DNA of 64,000 bases from Zygnema cylindricum (Eukaryota; Streptophyta; Zygnematophyceae; Zygnematales; Zygnemataceae): assembly GCA_037447655.1 (NCBI GenBank), contig JBBHKE010002219.1:25161-89160 (forward strand). Reading direction: 5' to 3'. The notes under the pieces were generated by a model that saw nothing but the letters and a program-made list of their open reading frames with translations, was not told where the DNA came from and did no database searches. Shown in pieces: positions 1 to 11,425 of this stretch. The position numbers and the translations under genes were made by a program. Positions within the stretch are counted from its first letter, which is position 1; every line of letters begins with the position of its first letter.

Positions 1-1167
1 GAAAATAAGTAAAAAGAACCATTTTTTTTGGGTAAAAAAAGTTTAAATTAGTTTTAAAGAGCTAAACTAGGTCAACTAGTAATTTAAACACTTTAGAGTA
101 GGGATTTTTGCTTTAAAACTTTTTCTTTTACCGACGGGTTTTTAGGAGTTTTAAGGATTACTAAGACAGAAAATATAAAGAAATTAACTGAAGGGTAAAA
201 ACAATGCCACTTTATTCGCTTTTTTGATCGCCTTTTAAACAACAATAACCATGATTTTATTCTAAAAGAAAAAACAAGGAGAGATATTAAAACCCACGAC
301 AAAACTGTTTGTCATACAACTATATTTTCTTTCCTTCATAAGTTAGCAAGGAAATGGCAAGCAAATCCATGTGAAAAAAAAATAAAAAAATGAAGATTAT
401 AGAGAGGAACAAAAAAGAAAATCTTATTTTAGTACCAATAACAACAAATTTTCCGCTAGTTTTTTCGCTTATTTCACCGTAACAAAAATGGGAAGTCAAT
501 TAAAGAAATATAAAAGACAGAATCATTAGGAATTTTGAGGATTTTTGGGCAGCCATTTTCTTTTTCAAAATTTCGTTTTTAGGGATGAGATTTCACAAAT
601 TTAATGATCAACTGGATCAAATCGAGAAATTTTGATTAAATTTGAAAAAAATGGGTTTTTTTTACCAAGAAAAATGAATAAAAGTATTTGAAACTAATAA
701 AAATTCAATGATTTAATAAAATTCAACGAATCTGGTGAAAATCACTAGAATTTAGTGAAATCAAATCTCAAAATTGCAAAAAAAATCGGATGTAAATAGA
801 TCAAAGAGACGTGTTGTAACTTTAAATTGTAGGTCAATTAGAATACCTTTCTATAATTTGTAAAGAGACCAACATTTTTCCATGAATATATAATGCTTAA
901 AAATCACGAATAGCTTAATACATGATTTTTAGGGACTGATTTTGTCGGGGTCGCGGAAATCTAGGGCATACGTAGCATGCTTAGATTGGCAAATTTATAA
1001 ATTTTTAGGTAGACGACAATATCGAGTTGGGATAATTGGCGCGATTTGCATTATCGGCGGAAGAGATCGAGCCGAGCCACCAAGCAGAAATTATGGATAT
1101 TATGGAAATTCACGCGGCTGAGTACGCGTATTTCGACGAATACCGATTTGTGTACAGCAGGTCAGTA
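1..1167. other. AT-rich stretch without a recognised gene
   Basis: The sequence is rich in A and T runs. The open frames are short and have low-complexity Lys/Phe/Leu composition. No transposon protein, LTR end or RNA gene was recognised. It may be old, decayed repeat sequence. Confidence 0.5.
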
Positions 1168-1420
1168 CAGTACATTACCTGTACACCGTGTATCGCTATT
1201 AGTGTTAATGCTTTTTTTCTCCACTTAAAACATCTTTTCTCCGTACACACTTGTCCGATTTTCAATTTAAGACCGCCAATCGGATGCTGAGAATCTTGCC
1301 TTTCAATCAAAACCATGAGATTGGAAATCAAACAAATGTGTACGGATAAATGATGTTTTAAGTGGCGAAAAACATTAACACTAATAGCAATACACTGTGT
1401 ACTATACATGCAATGTACTA
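1168..1420. mobile_element. Foldback / MITE-like element flanked by TA
   Basis: Two arms of about 100 bases form an imperfect inverted repeat around a core of about 50 bases. The left arm (about 1168-1275) begins CAGTACATT, and the right arm (about 1318-1420) read on the reverse strand begins TAGTACATT. Both contain TGCTATTAGTGTTAATG-like and CCACTTAAAACATC blocks. A TA dinucleotide flanks each end (1166-1167 and 1421-1422), as expected for a Tc1/mariner-type target duplication. There is no coding capacity. The family assignment is inferred from the TA flanks and the CAGT-like start only. Confidence 0.55.
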
Positions 1421-2272
1421 TACGAGGATTGCCCATCGAGTGAGTCGATCATATCGGAATGTACAACGTACGAATAAATGAGATAAGATTTAGCGTTTCG
1501 GGAAAATCTAAGGGTACATTCGCATGTAGCCGAAACTTTAGTTTTGTAACTTTGTTTTTAGCGAAGATTCTCTGTACTACTTTCAGATCATTCGTATGTA
1601 AAGAAATGAAATCGCTACTTTAGATTGTAACAGATGTAGACGTGGGTGAAATTTGTGACGGCTGTAGACGACTACAAAACTTGCGACAATTGATGACGTT
1701 TACAAAATAGTGAGGGTTGTAGACGTTTAGCTACTTGTGACATTGTAGATGTTTGGGGTTTGTGACATTTTGACGTCACGCTCACATTATGACAACGTCG
1801 AGGTCACAAATTCTAAAACTTTCCGCCATGGTTTCCCAATTTTGTTTTTTAGTCTTTTCTCACTCTACTTGCTATCAAAATACGCCCAAAGATAGTAAAA
1901 TGAAATACTTTTTAGAGATATTTCATTTGAATTCATTATTGACGTTTTTCACATTTTTCATTGCAAGAATTATGAGATAGAAGCGGTAGTGGGAGAGGAA
2001 GAGAAAAAGAGGCGCTTTCACAAACTTCACTTTTGCGAAATGGCGTCCGTTGGTCGAGATTCCCTCCACGGCCCCTGTACGGACAAAATCGCACCAAAAA
2101 AAGCCACGCACAGGCTAGGAAACGTGCAGTGGGTCTTTTTTTTGGTACTCCGCGCACAAAAAATGTCAAAAACCTTCGATACGTGAGACATCATCTGCCT
2201 ATTCGCTTACCTCATGGAATTTAATCTAGAATCACATCGCGAGTAATTTTATAGAAAAAATGAAGATGAGCT
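1421..2272. other. Stretch without a recognised gene
   Basis: No conserved protein or RNA gene was seen. The last 50 bases, ending at the LTR start at 2273, are purine-rich and could be a decayed polypurine tract of the chromo-gypsy element whose LTR follows. That is a weak inference. Confidence 0.4.
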
Positions 2273-2630
2273 TGTAACATTAATAGTGGATGGAACTTGT
2301 TCGTAAATGGGTATTTAAAAGTTACGAATATAGAGTTATGAATTTGGTAGACGCTCGCGAAAGAATCGCACGATTTAGGGTGACGTTCCATCCAGCGAAA
2401 TGTGGGGTAGTTTACAGAAATCCGTGACTCTCCGTACCAAATCGTACCGCCTATTTTGATTTTATACAAAAAACAACATTACAAAGAATCTTGCCGACAC
2501 TCTCCGAAGGCCTTCGAGGTAATACTGGCCGTCGGATGATAATCTGTGAGGAGTTCGCTTCACTTTTCTAACTGTGAACCCACCTCGAGGAGATGGGTTG
2601 GCAAATACAGAAAAAAAAAAATTGTGACAC

Positions 2631-3806
2631 TGTCAAGCTCGTGTGCTTTTCAGGCACACCTTTATACCCTTAAGGATTTCCGAGCTCTTTCTCCCTTGTA
2701 CGGTCCTTAGAGTACGGAAGAATTAGCGCACCGAGCCAGACGAGATCCTTGTATTCCCTAAACTGAGCGGAACGCACTTTATTTCGCGCCTAATAGAGGT
2801 CGGAAGACAAAGTTATACCGTCTCAAAGATTGCAGTTCAGTTACACAGTACCATCTTCCGCTAGCCCTAGTGGGGGGTACATTAAGGATTACAGCGTAAA
2901 CTTTCGGATTGCAGTTTAGATTGTGCTGTTACTTGTCTGTAGCAATTTAGTTCAGGTACAGCTGGCTTTTGGTCCATTTATTACATTAGGTCAAAGTCTG
3001 GCAAGTCAGTTCCCTTTTTAGTACTTTGTCTTATAATAGTGGATCAAATAATAACTTCCGGCCGCGGATCCAGCCGCAGTCTGGAGCAAAAAAATTTGCC
3101 CTGAGTGTAGTACGGATTAATTTCTCTTGTGTCAGTTCCCTTACACTTACTTGCCGCTCATTGGTTAATAGTGTAGCTTTGACTTTTGGACCTGCAATTT
3201 TGACAAACTTTGATGTATAAGGCACTTGGGGTCGAAGGAGACAGGTTGCTTTTCAGTACTGTCTCTTGTGAAAACCCTCAGAAAATCCAACAAACTTTCT
3301 TTTGGAAGAATCTTTGCTTTGTTTGACTCTATTGCCATCTTTGTTTTGGATCTGTCCATTGTGGGAATCATAGTTCGGGCTGGTAGTTGGCACTATCGTC
3401 CCTTTGGGGGATTTTTGGATCTTTCGCTGCTTAAAACTGAGAAGAGTCTGGTCGGTTCCGAAATGCGGACACCGAGGGTTGAAGGAGTACCATACCTATT
3501 TCCACTACCATCGGGAGAGAGTTCGCCCTTGTCTCTTTATCCTTGTAAATTGCCGGGGTATGTTAAGCTTGCTTCGCCATCTTTTATATCTTCCATTTTA
3601 TATTTTATTTTTGTGGTCAAGGTGATATTGTTAAATCTGAAACAACCATTCCTATTTATTTCTATGTGTCCACGTGGTAGTGCATTTGTGTATTCACTTG
3701 TAGTTTCTTTTGATTTGGCGTGAGCTTCCCGAGTAAAACTGCAACTTCGTTGTATCGAAACAGTGGGTTAAAAGGGAACAAATGCTATAGACTTCCCGTG
3801 GAAAAG
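2631..3806 (+). mobile_element. DNMT-gypsy LTR, divergent copy
   Basis: It starts TGTCAAGCTCGTGTGCTTTTC, the same terminus as the LTRs ending at 17217 and 34121 on the reverse strand and as the copy at 63492. It keeps the internal hairpin about 605 bases from the start, the same offset as in the reverse-strand copies, and the later block GGTGATATTGTTAAATCTGAAA. The 3' end is uncertain (about 3760-3810). No gag follows, so it is probably a solo LTR. It lies inside the TIR transposon. Confidence 0.65.
3216..3265 (+). promoter_or_regulatory. LTR core promoter and self-primer hairpin
   Basis: TATAA at 3216-3220 is followed about 29 bases later by the loop of a hairpin with stem GGAGACAG (3237-3244) and CTGTCTC (3259-3265). 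The loop GTTGCTTTTCAGTA matches the self-primer loop of the other DNMT-gypsy LTRs with small changes. The TATA spacing puts the predicted transcript start near the loop. The start site is inferred. Confidence 0.5.
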
Positions 3807-5375
3807 ATAAATTGGGGCACCGACCCGATTACCGAGAACCAAAATCCCTTTCCCCAGCCCAATGGGAAAGGAAAGGGGAGGGGAGATCTTTTCGCCTTCC
3901 CATGCACTTACTCTTACTCTCGATTCAGGTGTCTCTCTTATCTTTGCATGCATATTGATGGGAAGTATGGGGGGTCAGCAGTGGGCATGATCATTATTCT
4001 GGGAAGCATTCGCATTTGGGGGTTATTTGCAGGACTCCGAGGCCAGCGGCTCCGGGTTGTGGGCCCTTCCCTTACGTTACTCAGTCATGCTCGACAACAT
4101 GCTGAACGATTAAGCTACGTGTCATGATGGAAAACCAATGAAAAATCTTAAGATTGGCACATGACACGCGCTTTCCAAAATTAAACCGAAAATAAAGACG
4201 AAATATCGTAACATTCTTTCGTCACGCTATTTTTCGATAACTTTTGTTTGTCTCACTATTTCTCTTACAGGACTTTCGTTATGTTTGAAAACAAAAACCT
4301 TAAAAAATGAGCTGTGGTAGAGACTGGCGTATTCAAAAAATATAGAAGTTCTGTCGTATGATGATTTCGTACGTAGATACATGATTCGCAAAAGAAGATT
4401 TGAATTTAAGTTTGTCGGTGTTAAAAATATGAAAGATATTCACTATCGGATCGTAGCTTGCGTGGCGCCAGTCAATTTAGAACACGTGGTTGACAAAGTC
4501 TACGTGATAGAACATCGACTCAATCGACCCGATCTATAGAGTTGGCCGTACGATTATAGAAACGTATGATGGAACTTCACCCTTAGAGTTGTTTTTTTAA
4601 AGAAATAGCGATTGGTGTATTTAGGCGACAACTCGAGGTCAAAATACCGAGCGGGTGTTCATTGTTACGGGTTAAGGGTCAAACTAGCCACGAAATTTCA
4701 AGCGCATGTTTATAAAGTACTAAATGAATCAATATTTCGTTTGGTACGCACGATGGTTGGTTTGGTACAATTTTAGTACGAAACGTCACTTTAACTTTAT
4801 GGAATTTCGTAGGTAGTTTCGTATGTGAAATTTGTGACCCACGTTTGTGTAAAGTTGCGTTTTGATTCGTGCGCGCCTTTGCACGTAAATGTTACGTAGT
4901 CAAAAGTAGCGTTCGAGTGGTTAGAAATGCTACATAGTTAGTGAGAGATTTCGCACGTTTTTGCATTGGTCAGTCTGAGTCCTAGCTAATCAATGAGTGG
5001 CCCAGGTAAGAGGCTGCTGGGAAGGGCAGGCCGACTGCAGCTTCCGGTTTTGGGACAGGATTGTTTGGTCCTGAGCGAATAACAACATATTGGAGCAATG
5101 ACATTTTTGCACTGAAATCTTTTACTAGTGTTTTAGTAGTTAAAAGATATAATTATTTAAGAGTGGAGAGTAGAGGAAAACACTTTAAAAGAAGGGTTGA
5201 GCCACGAGGGCAAGAGACCAAGCTAATGCTATATGGACATAAACTTGTTCTAGATTAAAGTTTATCTTTATGTGAGTGTTTTCTGATGTGGATGTGTATT
5301 TTCCAATGTGTGGAATGTGTGGGTGAAATTGGTTGTAGTAATGGAATTTTTTGAGAGGTAGGAAATCCTATTACA

Positions 5376-7447
5376 AACCTAGAAGGATGCAAAAGTGGTA
5401 CGAAACGCGCTAGACGACAAACTTCATCACGCTAAACGACAAACTCAAGTACATATAAAGCTTCAAAGCAACCCCACTCGTACGGTGTTGACATCAATTT
5501 TTTGGTACTACTGCGAATTTTCTCGTTTTTTTCTAAGTTATGAAGGAAAACGATACAAAAGAATTACAACTTTAGCACATGCGAAAGTACCCTAATTTGG
5601 TCATGTAGGACCGCAAATAAAGTTTCAATTTGTACAGTTTTATCATTTTTATTCCACAAGACACTACGGTACAGTAAACCGTGAATCTTTATTGGTGTGA
5701 GTGAATGGAAACAATTTGTGTTTTTACGCAATTTTGGGTTTAATGACTTGAAGCCTACAAAGTATTAACACTTAGGGTACGCCCCGATATGGCTAAGTAA
5801 GGGTTTTTTTTCCGTTGTTCTCGTCAAAAACTTGGCGTCATATTGTAGGAGTTACAACCGTACGAAGAAATCCCAAAAATGTAATGTACAATTTGAGTAA
5901 TCTTCAAACTTATTTGCGTCATCGTCGAACTTAGGATGTATCACAAGTTGTCGTCTTTTGTATTTTCAACCCACTTCCACGTCATCTGCAGAATACCTTA
6001 ATGAGTTTTAAAATAAAGTAACACCGCTTCACAAATAGAAAAACAGATTGCACATGTCAAAGGTTTTCAAAAGTTGTTGAAAAAGAGAAAAGGTACACGA
6101 TTGTTTCTTTTTGTGTGCTTGCATCTTGCTCGGATTTTTTTTTGCATAGGGTCTCAAGGTTGCAGTACCTTTTCACGGAACGATGAAAAATCCGCGAAGG
6201 CACTAAACTGCACTCAATCCTCTCACCTTGCGCCCCATTCAATTTTAAAACTTCAACATCTCATATTCTATTACAATGTGGCTTTAATTGCACATGTAGG
6301 AAGAAAGAAAAAATATTCAAAACAATGTTTTTTAACCACCACAAAAGGTATATAAGCACTTCTTCCGCCGTTATACAACCACTCGGGAATTCTATGTCCA
6401 TTCACAAGGTCCGCACATGAGAGGCAAACGCAAAAGCAACTTGTTCAGCCATGGTTCCAAGGCTATACATCTACGATGTCACGCAAACATATGCGACGTA
6501 CCAAAACGTTTTAAAAAATAGGATGTGTCTTGCGACTATTCAAAATTGTTTAAAAAATACGTTCCGTTAAGACAGATTGTCGACGTTGACAACGGTTGCG
6601 GTCGTTGTTGACGTATACAATTGTAACAACCCTAAGGAACAATGTCGTTGTTATACATTGGGATACTTCAAAACACTCTACAGAGAAACTTCACTTAAAC
6701 ACAAAGTAAGTTCGCGAAGTTAGGATTACATGGGGTTGTACCCTAACTAGCACACCTAACTCTAATTTATCTACACATTCGCATGTATAACCACTAATGT
6801 TCTTGTTCACATGGCCGACGTTTGAGCACGTGAGTCTCCATAACAAAAAAACAAATTTGAGTACGCTTCCCGTGTAGACGCTACAGACTTTCTCGTGTTG
6901 AAGATGTTTTTGAGTCTTTATATGTACTTTTGTACAAAACAACTAGAAGTCAATATACTTAAATATAATACATTCTTCTAAAATACTTTTTGAACAACAT
7001 CGCCTATCGCTAAATGTTAGCCATTTCATATAATGTTTTTAAAAAACGGACAAAGGTCCACGTGACATCTATCTTTTACAATGTCAATAGAGTTCCAATC
7101 ATAATAGCTTATACCCGACAAAAATTACTTAATATAAACCATAAAATAAGGTAAAACAACCTAAAATATTGCTTAATTTTATTTTAATTTGTATGTTTTG
7201 TATGATTTCTAAAATTTCACTCTTTTGGGTGTAATTGGGTCCGCCAATATTGACACTTCCTCAGTTCGTTTTTTGGCTTATTATTTTCGTTTTTGCGGCC
7301 AAATTTACCGTTCAAGTAGTCAAAAAAAAGGATTCCAATACACCTTTCTTCAAGACTCACACTTAGCTCGTTTAGTTCCCTTTTGGTGAGCTGATTGGGC
7401 CCGCAAGATTCGGTTGGCTACTTTATTTTGGCCATTTCGCCATCGAT
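5376..7447. other. Long stretch without a recognised gene
   Basis: About 2 kb of AT-rich sequence with only short frames. No reverse transcriptase, integrase, gag, transposase, tRNA or rRNA feature was recognised. It may be unique or strongly decayed repeat sequence. Confidence 0.45.
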
Positions 7448-8266
7448 TTGGCCTCAACTAGCGCATTTGTTTGCCCACAAACAGGTGCTCTTTATTACCT
7501 TTTTTCCACCACTTTTCGTTTTCCAAGGGGGAGATTTTCGGGTGAATTTTACCCTTCCCACGGCGCGCGAGAGCACACACGCTCACTATCCAATGGCCCC
7601 TACTCTTACGACCCCTCACAAGCGACAAGCGTTGCACTCCAAGTTGCACACTTTTTTGATCATGCTCCACCCCGTTTGGAAGCCTCGGATGGGAACCTTA
7701 TCCACTCCCTCCCCCCCTTTCTAGATCGCCATTTTTCTCCGTCCCAAATTATAATTACCCACACACACCATTCTATCCAGAATTATTCACCCTTTTAAAA
7801 ACCCTTATCGATATGTATATCCAAATGAAGGCACACCACCACTAGCTCATGTAAACCCTATTCCATCCCCATCTTTAAGCACAAAGTCTTGCCGTATCGT
7901 TGTTGTCCCTTACCGTCCCTCCCATTTAGGTAGCATTCTCAAAATTATCATGCCATTCCTCAATTCTTAGCAACCTCTCCCCGCGCCACATCTCTTTGGG
8001 TTGCTTTTTCTTTTCCACCCTTGCATCATTCTCACCACCCCACAAACAAATCATCTCTTATCCTCTCTTACGCGGATCCTTCAATTTTTCAACCCGCTAG
8101 GACGCCACTATCGAATGTTAGCCTACGTAAAGTGTCATGCCCTCAATGTATCAAGTTACATGTTGAGGACGAGGGTTTGTCGAGGCATTTGAAGTCATGT
8201 CCTCTCACTCTTGAAGGTATTCCGCCCCTCAATAGCGGACATAGTTATTCCTTAACTGTCCACTAA
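7448..8266 (+). pseudogene. Broken Pro/Ser-rich frame ending in a C2HC-like zinc finger
   Basis: A single reading frame, broken by three stops between about 7796 and 7931, runs from a Ser/Pro/Thr/His-rich region into a finger with the pattern CPQC...GLSRHLKSC at about 8132-8205 (two Cys, then His-x3-Cys). Fingers of this type occur near the N-terminus of some non-LTR retrotransposon proteins, but no reverse transcriptase follows, so the identity is open. The frame stays coding-like across the stops, which suggests a decayed gene rather than chance. No start codon or promoter can be defended. Confidence 0.3.
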
Positions 8267-8546
8267 CAGCCGTCGCCTACTGATTGTCAATAAAATCGTG
8301 GCCTCGACGTTCTATATTATTACCACCTGGACTAACCTCGCCCTAAGTTATACACTCGTATCCCTAACCATTTTCGTGAACCCGTCCAAATAGCTTTCAA
8401 CTTCTTCTGACATTATTTGTTGAAAACATCACCAATAACGCCACGTGGTACTCATTTTTCTTGTTTCCGCTTTAGGTTTTAGTTTCACCACAAATGAGGG
8501 CACGTGCGGGGCTCGTGAAACTAAAGCATGCTACTAACCATTTTTA

Positions 8547-8547
<1 letters not shown>

Positions 8548-8576
<29 letters not shown>
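8548..8576. repeat. 29-base G homopolymer
   Basis: An uninterrupted run of 29 G. Its true length is uncertain because homopolymers are poorly resolved by most sequencing methods. Confidence 0.9.
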
Positions 8577-8578
<2 letters not shown>

Positions 8579-9116
8579 ATAGTCCTTGCAACAAGAGCAC
8601 ACGGATAACATCGTAAGTATTTCCATGACCCCACCCAAAGTCGCGCCCCATTATCAAGCTCCACGGCTAGATTGCATTAAGCGAGGAGTATTATTGGAGT
8701 GCTCGTACCTTCCGACATTTAACCCTATCCCCATCTTTATAGGCAACTGTTCAAGCTTTAAGTTTGTTGCATCCTCTTCACCCTAACGAGATCCTTATTT
8801 TTGTAAAAATGCATAATCCTCTTGAATCATTCGAGTTGGAGTGAAAGGCAGTTAATAAAGCTTTGATTCAGTCCCATTGTCTTTCTACTAGAGGTCCTTC
8901 AAGCATAGTTTTTGAACTCTTCTAGGTGAGCGAGAGCAAAAAAAATGGCTCTTCAAAGGTCACCTTGACGATTACGAGTTATGATTCCAAAGTGTTAGCA
9001 TCCCCCAATAAAACTTCTATTGAAAGCGCTCGATTTGGAGTAAATCACACGGACAAAATGGAAAATTTGGTTAATAAGAGATGGCGATGTCAGAGCTCAC
9101 GGAAAATGGTGCTATA
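8577..9116. other. Stretch without a recognised gene
   Basis: Short frames with no recognisable domain. It ends where a reverse-strand copia LTR begins. Confidence 0.4.
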
Positions 9117-10163
9117 TGTAACTTTGAGACACCCATTGGTCCTCAGAGTAGGCAGCTAACATTAAGCCTCTAGGATAACTCTGACCCCTTTTTATTTGAC
9201 CAAAAATAGCTGCCACCCTAGCAAACAAAAATTCTGACTACCTTTACTCATGTGAAGGCAAGACTCCTTTGAGTCTATAACAAAAAGAATCTCTGAATTT
9301 GCTCCCCTGAGGAGTAAGTTATGATTCGTCAAAGCTGACCTTTTGTACAAAAGCTCTCTAGGAGAGAGGGTGTTATCTACCAAATTTTCTAAGTCCTATC
9401 CCTCTCTAAAACTCTATCTATTGACATATGGCAAAAATCATATTACTCTGTCGTACAAAAAGGTACAGCTGCCGGTGTACTTTCAGTACGGACATTGTAC
9501 GACATGGCCAAAAAGCGACATTTGTCATATCCGGATTCGTTCACGTAATCTCCGAAGATGTCGCGATCCAATGCCGTTGCGTCACGTGTCATCTTAAGTG
9601 GCGATGACCGCAATCCGCCAAAATCCTCTTCCGCGATCTCGACACCCTTTCAGGCCATCCGATCGAAACCATATTTCAATCGTAGCCTTCATAAATACTT
9701 GCGCGGTATTTATTTTCCCTATCGTAACAAAATGCGCGTTATCTCTTTCTTTACCGTATCGTACTGTGTACTTTACATAACTGAATATATGCATTTCGTA
9801 TATAGTCGTTGTTAAATGAACTAGTCTACATGTAATTGTTTATCTAGTTATCAAACCCTATATCAGTTAACACTAGCTCTATATTAAACGGAAAAAGCTA
9901 CCGGCTATTGGGAAATTCAACGGAAGGTAGGTACCAGGATCAATTCCTGGGTCCGTCAGGCCCCTTTTTGGTAAATCAACCCAACTACTGCCTGTCTTCC
10001 TCTGGATAGTATAGGCAGCCATGGCTCTATCTCCCTCTCTAGCTTTTATGACTGCGACAAGTGTGGGAGTTGAAGTGAGGAGGTAGAGGCAGACTGCTTC
10101 GGCTTCTTTTCTGCAATTCATTTTAGACATAGAAAATACTAAAAAGAACCATTAATTTCTACA
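9117..10163 (-). mobile_element. Ty1/copia 3' LTR
   Basis: On the reverse strand the LTR starts TGTAGAAATTAATGG at 10163 and ends ...AAGTTACA at 9117 (1047 bases). Just upstream on that strand is a purine tract (AATGGGAG) and then the C-terminal end of copia RNase H, so this is a 3' LTR. It carries features shared by the family: the CTAGAAAATA block near the start, a stem-loop at about 10022-10094, a tRNA T-arm-like CCAGGATCAATTCCTGG, and a CACGTGTC G-box. The rest of this element is missing. Confidence 0.85.
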
Positions 10164-10176
10164 CTCCCATTATTTT

Positions 10177-10290
10177 CTAGTCACCTTTTAATTTCAGACC
10201 ACAGTTCTCCCTGCAGAAAATTACCTTAGGGGAAGTCACAGGTTTGGTCATCATATCTGCTACCATTTCACTATCTGGTCTATGTCGAAC
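10177..10290 (-). pseudogene. Ty1/copia RNase H C-terminus (remnant)
   Basis: The reverse strand encodes HVRHRPDSEMVADMMTKP, the conserved end of the copia RNase H domain (compare VEKVADIMTKP at about 57490). The frame continues upstream, without a stop, into a 205-base sequence found three times in the window that is not obviously copia. The chain is therefore a fusion of RNase H tail and repeat block. The rest of pol is absent. Confidence 0.75.
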
Positions 10291-10487
10291 GTGCCTGAGA
10301 ACCGGAACGTTCAGGTAAGATGTCCAAGGAGGTGTGCATGCGAAACCTGCAATCCACTCCACACGCTGATGCTTCCCCGGATCTGTGACAATGCCCATCT
10401 CTGTTCCTTACCCCCCCAGGGATATGCATAGATAATAATGAGGAATAGAGTGGAAAAGAAAAAGTACCCGGTACCCCCCCCCAGATT
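10283..10487 (-). repeat. 205-base dispersed block, copy 1
   Basis: It runs from TGTCGAACGTGCCTGAGAAC to a C-run plus AGATT. Near-identical blocks occur at 14330-14535 and 17220-17423. On the reverse strand it encodes a short frame (starting MGIVTDPGKHQ) of unknown origin. Here it is fused to copia RNase H. Confidence 0.8.
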
Positions 10488-10993
10488 GTGTGCTGTTGTT
10501 TTTAGGAAGATTCAGTTTCGTACATGCGTGCGCGTATTTGTGTGCGCACGTAATGATTGGAATTACTGTGGAGGCTTGAACAGATTTGCGGATTGGGGGA
10601 GTAAGTGTACGAGTGAAATTAAAGTGACGTGGGGAACAAATTGAGTGGTGCAGAATACGCTTGGAAATGAACGGCGGATCGCGAATCGATCCGATATGAA
10701 ATGCTTGAAATATTTAAATTGTACGCCGGCCGTACGGAACCTAATGTTACGGGCGACAATTATGGAAAGTACGCGATGGTACAAAGAATCTACTTTGGAC
10801 AAGTGTACTTTATTTGCGACGCATTTATCAAAAATAATGTGTACCTTATATGCGACAAGGCGCATTTATGACGAAGTACGCGGTTTTGGTACGGACAATA
10901 TTTGGATGGTACTGTATCGTTTCGACAGTGGATTGTGTTGTACTTTGAGGCGTCGGCCGGTTTTTTGATGATTCACACTATTTTGAGGATGTA
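10488..10993. other. Stretch without a recognised gene, ends at assembly gap
   Basis: Contains TGTGCTG directly after the repeat block, resembling the reverse complement of a DNMT-gypsy LTR end (AGCACA), but the following sequence does not clearly match that LTR. Nothing else was recognised. Confidence 0.35.
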
Positions 10994-11003
10994 NNNNNNN
11001 NNN
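10994..11003. other. Assembly gap (10 N)
   Basis: Ten unknown bases, a conventional placeholder length rather than a measured distance. Confidence 0.99.
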
Positions 11004-11398
11004 CAAAGTTCGCGTGCAAATAATTCATGATTTACTTCGTTATAAAGCAAACCATGCGTGCTACCAAGCAAAGCATGTCAAAAATCAAGCTTTGCAGTGA
11101 AAGTGAAATACCTTAAAGCATCCATCAAAGCGCACACTTTAAACACTGCGCGCTGGCACATTTAAGCGCAAATCTAAGCGCGCGTGAAAACGTGCATTCA
11201 CAATACTTCACTTTTCATTGAAAGCTAACCAATCTTTACGATGTATCAATCACTCTCTAAAGCGAGCAAAAACGTAACCAGTCAGACACAGAATCGATTA
11301 GTTACTAGCCGGGTCCATTTTCGTACAAGTTGCCTCGCAACTGAGACTGGACCGACCAGGTTCCGTTACTACCTATTTACCACTTCGATTTGTCTTTT
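11004..11398. repeat. Mirror-image (reversed, not complemented) copy of 11426-11820; probable assembly artefact
   Basis: Every base compared at position p equals the base at 22824-p on the same strand. For example, the segment starting at 11094 (GCAGTGAAAGTGAAATACC) is the exact reversal of the segment ending at 11730. The arms are 395 bases with no mismatch in the parts I checked, and the 27-base centre (11399-11425) is not mirrored. No known duplication mechanism yields reversed, uncomplemented DNA. The segment starts immediately after the gap. Treat it as not real genomic sequence. Confidence 0.9.
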
Positions 11399-11425
11399 CA
11401 TCCGTAGAAAGGGAAACCTTTTAAA

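Larger units (their letters stand above)
2378..4583. mobile_element. TIR DNA transposon with TTA target duplication (PIF/Harbinger-like)
   Basis: The left end reads GGGTGACGTTCCATC and the right end, read on the reverse strand, is GGGTGAAGTTCCATC: a 15-base terminal inverted repeat with one mismatch. TTA flanks both sides (2375-2377 and 4584-4586). Three-base TWA duplications and a GG-initial TIR fit the PIF/Harbinger superfamily. The insertion interrupts the chromo-gypsy LTR exactly. Its 2206 bases include a DNMT-gypsy LTR of about 1.1 kb at 2631. No transposase was recognised, so it is probably non-autonomous. A short interrupted palindrome lies at about 4110-4170. Confidence 0.65.
2273..5375 (+). 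mobile_element. Chromo-gypsy LTR, split by a DNA transposon
   Basis: The LTR begins TGTAACATTAATAGTGGAT at 2273, runs to 2377, and resumes at 4587, ending in GGAAATCCTATTACA at 5375. The two parts align in order with the intact LTR at 51221-52195 and with the reverse-strand LTR ending at 12034. Without the insertion it is about 0.9 kb. The flanking 5 bases are not a matching target duplication, so it may be the surviving end of a longer element rather than a simple solo LTR. Confidence 0.8.

Noticed and set aside
1036-1436. Overlapping short proteins on both strands
   Set aside because: They are translations of the inverted-repeat element and have no domain content.
8548-8576. G-quadruplex regulatory element
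   Set aside because: A pure G homopolymer next to unrecognised sequence; length is unreliable and no gene context supports a role.
11004-11398. A second, diverged chromo-gypsy LTR left of the intact one
   Set aside because: The similarity is to the reversed, uncomplemented sequence; it is a mirror artefact, not a homologous LTR.
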